64,000 nt of DNA from Allomuricauda sp. CAU 1633 (lineage in GTDB: Bacteria; Bacteroidota; Bacteroidia; Flavobacteriales; Flavobacteriaceae), in contig NZ_JAFLNE010000001.1 in assembly GCF_017313225.1 (NCBI RefSeq), positions 868,001-932,000 on the forward strand, in the 5' to 3' direction. The position numbers and the translations under genes are program-made. Below the pieces are notes generated by a model. That model worked only from the letters and a program-made list of their open reading frames with translations, was not told the origin of the DNA and made no database searches. Shown piece by piece: positions 63,460 through 64,000 of this stretch. Numbering within the stretch: position 1 is the first letter of the stretch; each line of letters opens with the position of its first letter.

Positions 63460-64000
63460 TTATTCTTTTTCTTTCTGCAGTGTCTTCACCGCCCGAATTT
63501 GGTCTGCAAAGAAACCACTTTTTTCTGGATATTTCAAACTCAATATTTTAAAGGCTTGGATGGCTTTTTTATACTTTTTTTGTTCGAGATATACCTTGGC
63601 CAAAGTTTCCGTCATCAGTTCATCTTTATTGAACTTGGTGGATGCCTTGATATCAATTTTTGGATTGGCATTTTCCTGTGGAACAATCTTGGGATTGTTC
63701 TCGATGAACTTGTCCAGAAGGTCAAATTTTTTCTTTTTCTCCAATTCTTCCATCATATCCTCTTCGGGTTCTTGTTCGGTAGTTTTGGAGGTCAACTGCA
63801 ACCATTCGGTAAAAGAGTGTTTTTCCTTTTTGGTAAAGGGAATGGGCTTGCCCAATTTTAAATCGGCTTCAGGAGCGGTTTCTTCCTTGGCTTGAATTGG
63901 TGCAGGTTCTTCTTTTTCCGTTTTGGGTTTTTCAGGGGTTTTGGATTTGAACAATGCCGGGTTCAAAATTTGTTCGGCATCCTGAATATTTTGGGGTAGG
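63460..64000 (-). CDS. TPR-containing protein, C-terminal part (runs off right edge)
   Basis: An open frame enters from the right edge (LPQNIQDAEQILNPALFK) and ends at 63460, giving about 179 residues without an ATG, so the start lies outside. The N-terminal part visible is Pro/Glu/Lys-rich and of low complexity; the C-terminal 60 residues form a TPR-like pair (LMTETLAKVYLEQKKYKKAIQAFKILSLKYPEKSGFFADQI). It immediately precedes secG. In related genomes a TPR protein of this type lies between lptE and secG; this is from memory of that neighbourhood. Confidence 0.75.
   Translation of the reverse strand, partial: LPQNIQDAEQILNPALFKSKTPEKPKTEKEEPAPIQAKEETAPEADLKLGKPIPFTKKEKHSFTEWLQLTSKTTEQEPEEDMMEELEKKKKFDLLDKFIENNPKIVPQENANPKIDIKASTKFNKDELMTETLAKVYLEQKKYKKAIQAFKILSLKYPEKSGFFADQIRAVKTLQKEKE

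Overview
The window is a chromosomal stretch from a marine-type member of the Bacteroidota, most likely a Flavobacteriaceae bacterium near Muricauda/Allomuricauda. This rests on gene content and style, not on a database match. Signs are the purH-mreB-mreC-mreD-mrdA-rodA string, the coaX / outer-membrane protein / TPR / lptC / CBS-hemolysin / SurA-like run, the lpxB-surE pair, a GYDIA-type GHMP kinase beside a degradative-type HMG-CoA reductase, a HYC_CC_PP protein in front of cusA, the near absence of Shine-Dalgarno sequences and many SPI or SPII signal peptides ending in AQ or C.

Layout. 1-4.7 kb (minus): the 5' part of a membrane protein gene that runs off the left edge, a TolB-like propeller and a 1019-residue mosaic surface protein (carboxypeptidase-regulatory, vWA, TonB-plug and TPR parts). 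4.9-8.2 kb (minus): beta-barrel protein, cardiolipin synthase, small acidic lipoprotein, a 53-residue DUF1328 membrane protein, and a SRAP-family protein that has lost two catalytic residues. 8.4-11.4 kb: AraC, TetR and XRE regulators with unrecognised partners and clear candidate operators. 11.4-14.9 kb: an AT-rich accessory stretch in which three unrelated plus-strand genes (membrane coiled-coil protein, cytochrome-oxidase-I-like fragment, M23 lipoprotein) are each followed by the same 28-bp repeat, then hicAB with a tandem operator. This stretch abuts the 3' end of tRNA-Phe(GAA).

15.2-23 kb (plus) is a cell-envelope operon: coaX, outer-membrane protein, TPR protein, lptC, small membrane protein, CNNM/CBS protein and a PpiD/SurA-like chaperone. 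23-26.7 kb (minus) has a secreted protein, a lipidated subclass-B1 metallo-beta-lactamase with all zinc ligands, and mevalonate-pathway genes. 26.9-30.6 kb (plus) pairs a dipeptidyl-peptidase IV with a POT peptide transporter. 30.6-35.5 kb (minus) is surE, a membrane protein, lpxB, a NlpC/P60 lipoprotein and comEC. Then come a C-terminal processing protease, a bestrophin-like channel and a DRGH endonuclease. 39.7-47.4 kb (minus) is the elongasome cluster with purH and a free-methionine-sulfoxide reductase.

47.5-59.3 kb (plus) is a copper/heavy-metal resistance locus: HYC_CC_PP protein, cusA, a four-helix-bundle gene, tolC-type gene, His/Met-rich lipoprotein, an HMA-AraC fusion regulator, copA, a PepSY protein and cusB. 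A short Cys-rich metal-binding module recurs in the lipoprotein, twice in CopA and once in CusB. 59.3-64 kb (minus) holds a GH18 chitinase, groEL, groES (with a sigma-54-like promoter), secG and a TPR protein truncated by the right edge; a 31-residue Lys-rich peptide gene lies on the plus strand between chitinase and groEL.

No CRISPR array, integrase, transposase, rRNA or replication origin was seen. The least ordinary parts are the repeat-separated gene row next to tRNA-Phe, the COX1-like fragment, the catalytically altered SRAP protein, the HMA-AraC regulator and the four-helix gene lodged between cusA and tolC.
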